A DNA stretch of 46,715 nucleotides, taken from Planctomycetales bacterium (lineage in GTDB: Bacteria; Planctomycetota; Planctomycetia; Isosphaerales; Isosphaeraceae). Position numbers and translations under genes: made by a program. The notes below the pieces were generated by a model. The model made no database searches, had not been told where the DNA came from, and saw only the letters and a list, made by a program, of their open reading frames with translations. The stretch is taken from positions 1 through 46,715 of the forward strand of contig DAIDHB010000256.1 of assembly GCA_027452145.1 (NCBI GenBank), read 5' to 3'. Shown here one piece after another: positions 42,614-46,715 of the stretch (positions are counted from its first letter, which is position 1; each line of letters opens with the position of its first letter).

Positions 42614-45600
42614 ATGGCGTCGACAGCTCCGATTCGCCTCACGAAGCCGCGCCTCGCGGGCGTGATCCTGGAGGCCACCGCCGCGACGATCTCGATCGTG
42701 CTGGTATTGTGGTTACTAATCTGGTTCATCACGAGGCTGGGCCCGAAGGACCGGATTGAGGCCTACTACGTGCCGGCCTCGGAGCTGGGTGCCCCAGACG
42801 AGGAGGAGGCGTTCCAGTCGGCCGACGTCCGGCGGTTGCGGGCGGCTGGGCCGTCCGACGAGGAGCCGAAACTCCGGCGGGTCGAACTGGGCGACGAGGT
42901 CGTCAAGAAGGTCCGGGGCGGAAGTGGTCCTGTGGTGATTTACGTCTCGGCCCCGGTCGTCGACCACGGGACGAAGGCTGGCCATCCAGACCCGATTGCG
43001 GACCTCATCGGGAGGTTGGCGAAGGAATCAACGCGCGACGTGGTCCTGGCGCTGGACATTGCGCAGGTCGACTCGGATCGCGACCTGGGGATCTTCGGCA
43101 ATTCGCCCTTCGGCCGGGTAGAAGAGGCCGTCCAGAGGGTCTCGGGCACGACGCGGGGCCGCCTCTTCGTGATGACCTCGGCCGCCGCGGCCCAGAAGAG
43201 CTGGTCGTCGGAGGCCCTGCGCCAGTCGATCTTTGCCTATTATCTGGGCGAGGGGCTCGCAGAGGGTGCGAAGGGGTGGGGCGGGGCGGCTCCGGACGAG
43301 ATCAACGTGGAAGGGCTGTACCAGTACGTCTCCCAGCATGTCCGCTGGTGGGCCCGGACTTACCGCGAGTCGGTGCAGACCCCGATGCTCCTGACCGCCG
43401 GGTCCGACGACGGTGCGGCCAGCACGGTGCGCCTCAGGGCCGTGCCCAGAGGAGGGCAGGCTTCCGTCCAGCTCACGAAGGCCGCGCCCGGCGATCGAGA
43501 AGACGCCCCGGTCGCGACCGGGGCGGGGTCGTCGCCTCACGAGGGGAAAGAGAAGGGCAAGGAGAAGGAGAAGGTGAACGAGAAGGCCGCCCCCGCCGAG
43601 TCGAGTGCCGAGACTCGCCCGCGGACGCGCGAGGACCAACTGGAACGATTGGTCGGAGAATGGAAGCTTCACCAGGAGATCAGAGATAAGCAGCCATACA
43701 GCGAATTCCCGGTCCTGTGGAAGACGTACCAGGATGCGCTGCTGCGAGCCGAGCGCATCCTGCGGATCTACTGGCGAGATGAACCCTCGGTTCTGGACCG
43801 TCGCTTCGGAGTCGCCCTTTCCAGTGCTCAGGACTGGAGAAGCAAACTGGATCAGGAACTGCGGTCACGGGCCTCGGACTGGAAGAAGTTCCCATTCCGG
43901 CCAATGAAGGGCGCGCGCGACGGCGAGAAGGAACTGGCTGCTGCGTTGAAGGTGCTGAAGATCGAGCCGCCGGCGTGGCTCGACCTCCCGCCCACCCCGG
44001 CACCGGCAGATGGAAAGCCGGCCGCCAAGGACAAGGAGGGTGCCCCCGCGGGGGCGGACAGCACGCCGCTGGCGCTCCGTGCCGGGCCCGGGGTTGTTAC
44101 GCCACCGTATCTCGAGCTCCAGTTGCCCTCCTGGGCGTACCGATTCACCCAGGCCTTTGGGTGCGACGGGTACTTCGAGGACAGCGGGCGTGCCGCGCTC
44201 CTGCGAAGCCTCGTCGAGTGCCGCTTCGACGCCGAACTGGCTCTCCACACCGATCCCCGCGGCATGCCGTGGATCGAACACCTGATCGAGAAAGGAGACC
44301 GCAAGCGTCGGGCGCTCCAGGATCAACTCTTCGGACTGCCCAGGGAGGCCTCGAATGACGATCGCCGATCGTATCGGGAGAGAGTGGACGAGGTGCAGTC
44401 CGACTACGGCGAGGCGCTCGAGCGAATCAGCAGCTATCATCAGGCCCGCGGTACCTTCGAACAGGCAGCCTGCGACCTCCCCTATTACGGCGATTGGGCG
44501 ATCCGGGGTGCTGCGATGGAGGCCGCCAGGCCACAGGTGCATGGCGGTGCCGCGTCGGCCTCGACGGAGTCTCACCTGCCCAGGTCGCTGGAGGAGGCGC
44601 TCGACAGGCTGGGGGATCTGGCTGACACCTTGAAGCCGCCACGAGCGGCGGGCGCCGCGGACGACCCGCTGGCCGATAACCGCCGCATCAACAGGATGAA
44701 GGACGCGACGCGGCGACTTCAGGAGTCGATGGGCGCGCTCGACCTCGAGTTTCGGCGGGCGAGCGATCAATTGGCGGCCGACGACAGTTTGAATTGGGTC
44801 AGGCTGGATGCGGCTCTCCGGGTTCCGCTTGTCCCCGCCGATCGACGTCGAGAGATCCTGCATCGCCTGCTCAGTCTGCCGGAATCGGGCGGCGACCCAA
44901 CGAGGGAAAAGGAGGAAGATCCAGAGAGGGATGATGCGAGGCTCGACCCGGGATTCTGGGTCCGAGCGGTCGGATTCGCCCAACTGGATCTTGCCCTGAG
45001 GCGGCCAGGCCGGCCTTCCGACGAGGAGGAGACCGATAAGGACAGGATTCAGAATCTCCTGGGCGAGGTTCAGCCCGCCGGGAAGGGCGGGACACGGGAC
45101 GCGCTGAAGTCCGTCCGACGAATCAATGAGGCCGCCAGTAAAGCGCGAGCCAAGGTCAGGGAGCAGTTGCAGTCCGCTTCAAGCAACCGCGACCTGTATG
45201 AGGCGGAGCGTTTGCTGCGCGAGCAGGACGCCCGGGTCCGCGGCCTCATCGCCGTGGAGTTGGAAGACCGGGAGCTACCCGATGTCAAGAAAGTCGTGGC
45301 CGATTACCGGACGCTCGGGGAATACCTGTGCCTGAACTTCCACCTGAGGCGTCTGCAAGAAGACTACGCCCGGATCCCCGCCTTGCTGACGGATGAGATC
45401 AAGAGTCGCCGGGCTCGGCTGAGTATCCCCGAGCCGGAACCCGCCTCGGTGAGGGCCGGCAGGCTGAAGCTCGCCCTGGACCCAAAGGACGAGCCAGTGA
45501 AGGTCGGCGAGAATTTCAAGGCCGGCTTTACCGTCAGACTCGAATCGCCCGAGGACGAAGCACCAGGCGGCGGGCTGCCGGACGGCAAGGCCTTCGTCGG

Positions 45601-46579
45601 CCTGGCCGGGACGCCGAAGGGCCTGAAAGTCGAGAGCGCTCCCGGGCTGGACGTGCCGGGGCGTCTGGTCCAGGTGCCTCTGAATAAGGGGACCTGGAAA
45701 GACACGTTCCAGCTCACGCAGATCGACTACGCCATCAATCCGGCCCCCAACAAGGACCGTCTCCAGTTCAACGCCACGGCCTTCTACAGGGGGCGAGACG
45801 ACCTGGCGGCGCCGATTCAAATCGCGGTCCTCCCCCACCGGGAGGACAATCCGTTCGAGGTTATCATCGTCGAGGATCACGACCGGCTTCGGTCAAGACA
45901 CCCGGGCTACGACTTCAGAACGATGAAGAATCAGTTCGAGCTTCACCCGGGCAAAGGGTATCTCCGCAAGGGCGAGGACCTCTACTACGAGCTGCACCTG
46001 AGGAACCGGCTCGCCGTGCCCGCGACCCTCACTTATCGCATCCTGGTGACCGAGGAAGGCAAGCAGCCCCCGCAGGAAAAGAAGAAAGAAAACGTCACGT
46101 TCGAACCGGGCAAGACGACGCTCCTGACGAGTGGTACCATCCCAGCGACGTCCGTGGCCGGCGGCCGCCAGCCGAAGCTGCTGGTCGAGCTGGCGCTGGT
46201 CGAGAGCAAAAAGACCATCCAGGCTCTCGCGGTCGACTTCATGGAAGCTCAGTTCGACGACTACATTGAAGTACTACCAGACTTCAATCCAAATTTCGAT
46301 CCGAAGGAACCCGACAGGCCAATCGGGCCGTACTTCGTCATCAAGGTGAAACGCAAGAGCGAAGATCCGGTGACCGAGCCGATCAACACCGAGGACCTGA
46401 AGTGCAAGATCACGATGCTGGGACGGATCCACGAGTTCTCGGCGCGCGACGCGCCGAACGCCAAATTGTGGATCGAGCCCGATAGAGGACACGAATTCTT
46501 CTATTCGTACGGGGAGGCGAAGCCGGAGGTCACGTGGTCCGTCGAGGTCGGCAAGGTGAGCAAGGGAGGGAAGCACTAG
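42614..46579 (+). CDS. Large membrane-anchored protein with degenerate caspase-like domain
   Basis: A 1321-residue protein. One membrane segment (about residues 18-40) is followed by a region that looks like a caspase-type (C14) fold: GPVVIYVSAPVVDHGTKAG, DVVLALDIAQVDSDRDLGIF, RLFVMTSAAAAQKSWSSEAL followed by SIFAYYLGEGLAEGAKG, then INVEGLYQYVSQHV and QTPMLL. The usual catalytic His and Cys places are taken by other residues (SAP, LDIAQ), so it should not be a protease. A Lys/Glu-rich linker (about 310-335), a long helical middle part (about 340-930) and beta-rich Ig-like modules near the C-terminus (about 940-1321) follow. The start has AAGGAGAT upstream. I recognise the layout from planctomycete proteins but know no function. 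Its stop codon abuts an IS5-type transposase end. Confidence 0.75.
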   Translation: MASTAPIRLTKPRLAGVILEATAATISIVLVLWLLIWFITRLGPKDRIEAYYVPASELGAPDEEEAFQSADVRRLRAAGPSDEEPKLRRVELGDEVVKKVRGGSGPVVIYVSAPVVDHGTKAGHPDPIADLIGRLAKESTRDVVLALDIAQVDSDRDLGIFGNSPFGRVEEAVQRVSGTTRGRLFVMTSAAAAQKSWSSEALRQSIFAYYLGEGLAEGAKGWGGAAPDEINVEGLYQYVSQHVRWWARTYRESVQTPMLLTAGSDDGAASTVRLRAVPRGGQASVQLTKAAPGDREDAPVATGAGSSPHEGKEKGKEKEKVNEKAAPAESSAETRPRTREDQLERLVGEWKLHQEIRDKQPYSEFPVLWKTYQDALLRAERILRIYWRDEPSVLDRRFGVALSSAQDWRSKLDQELRSRASDWKKFPFRPMKGARDGEKELAAALKVLKIEPPAWLDLPPTPAPADGKPAAKDKEGAPAGADSTPLALRAGPGVVTPPYLELQLPSWAYRFTQAFGCDGYFEDSGRAALLRSLVECRFDAELALHTDPRGMPWIEHLIEKGDRKRRALQDQLFGLPREASNDDRRSYRERVDEVQSDYGEALERISSYHQARGTFEQAACDLPYYGDWAIRGAAMEAARPQVHGGAASASTESHLPRSLEEALDRLGDLADTLKPPRAAGAADDPLADNRRINRMKDATRRLQESMGALDLEFRRASDQLAADDSLNWVRLDAALRVPLVPADRRREILHRLLSLPESGGDPTREKEEDPERDDARLDPGFWVRAVGFAQLDLALRRPGRPSDEEETDKDRIQNLLGEVQPAGKGGTRDALKSVRRINEAASKARAKVREQLQSASSNRDLYEAERLLREQDARVRGLIAVELEDRELPDVKKVVADYRTLGEYLCLNFHLRRLQEDYARIPALLTDEIKSRRARLSIPEPEPASVRAGRLKLALDPKDEPVKVGENFKAGFTVRLESPEDEAPGGGLPDGKAFVGLAGTPKGLKVESAPGLDVPGRLVQVPLNKGTWKDTFQLTQIDYAINPAPNKDRLQFNATAFYRGRDDLAAPIQIAVLPHREDNPFEVIIVEDHDRLRSRHPGYDFRTMKNQFELHPGKGYLRKGEDLYYELHLRNRLAVPATLTYRILVTEEGKQPPQEKKKENVTFEPGKTTLLTSGTIPATSVAGGRQPKLLVELALVESKKTIQALAVDFMEAQFDDYIEVLPDFNPNFDPKEPDRPIGPYFVIKVKRKSEDPVTEPINTEDLKCKITMLGRIHEFSARDAPNAKLWIEPDRGHEFFYSYGEAKPEVTWSVEVGKVSKGGKH

Positions 46580-46715
46580 GCTCTGTCTGGCAAACCCAAC
46601 AAGCGGAGATACCTCTCGATCATGGCGACCAACCAGAACGCCAGGTAGTTGACCGCCAGCTTCTCGTATCGCGTGGCCAGCCGACGGCATTCCTTGTACC
46701 AGCCCACGGCCCGTT
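46576..46715 (-). pseudogene. IS5-family transposase C-terminus (cut by window edge)
   Basis: The minus-strand frame entering from the right window edge reads RAVGWYKECRRLATRYEKLA followed by VNYLAFWLVAMIERYLRLLG and a stop at 46576-46578. This is the ERxxxW....RRL..RYEK....Y.AF..VA end of IS5-family transposases. Its stop codon shares two bases with the stop codon of the large protein on the other strand. Only ~46 codons are in the window, so integrity is unknown. Confidence 0.7.

Noticed and set aside
43560..43600. Short purine-rich repeat (Lys/Glu codons) in the large protein
   Set aside because: A low-complexity charged linker, common between domains; not a separate element.

Overview
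The window (46.7 kb, high GC) looks like chromosome of a planctomycete, most plausibly an Isosphaeraceae-like member. This rests on the exosortase/PEP-CTERM machinery, a large surface protein carrying an N-terminal LEGRQLLS motif, ISAzo13-type (Rhodopirellula-type) and IS630-type transposase remnants, and several long proteins of planctomycete style. No rRNA, tRNA or CRISPR array was recognised.

Layout. 1-1935 is a graveyard of mobile DNA: the end of an ISAzo13-like transposase, then a minus-strand TPR-protein fragment joined to a broken IS630 transposase. 2446-7301 is the exopolysaccharide assembly core: exosortase, Wzz/BY-kinase, EpsI-like protein and an initiating sugar transferase. A large perfect-stem hairpin follows, then a 1397-residue TPR protein (7500-11693) and a PEP-CTERM substrate protein (11931-12737) with its terminator. 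A decayed IS5-family transposase (12960-13350) separates this from a second unidirectional block (13868-30963): GT2, five GT4 glycosyltransferases, an O-antigen polymerase/ligase, a CapA-like protein, two CapK/PaaK-like adenylate-forming enzymes, a radical SAM protein, a Wzx-type flippase and a zinc-ribbon methyltransferase. Many of these genes overlap or are closely spaced, which suggests one long transcription unit.

31114-34563 is a convergent (minus-strand) secreted PKD/beta-helix protein. After a 1.1-kb gap come a secreted protein of unknown function, a polysaccharide deacetylase, a broken UDP-sugar 6-dehydrogenase, an NAD-dependent epimerase with a textbook terminator, and a Pro/Ser/Thr-rich lipoprotein. 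From 41668 on there is a terminator hairpin with the 5' end of a group II intron directly behind it, an IS630 N-terminal fragment, and a 1321-residue membrane-anchored protein with a degenerate caspase-like domain. Its stop codon abuts the end of an IS5-family transposase that runs off the window.

How it works together (inference): the sugar transferase loads the first sugar on undecaprenyl phosphate, the GT2/GT4 enzymes extend the repeat, CapK-like, radical SAM and methyltransferase enzymes may decorate it, the flippase exports it, the Wzy-like protein polymerises it and the Wzz/BY-kinase controls chain length. Exosortase and EpsI-like protein link the pathway to anchoring or processing of PEP-CTERM proteins such as the one encoded here. 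No Wza-like outer-membrane exporter is visible in the window.
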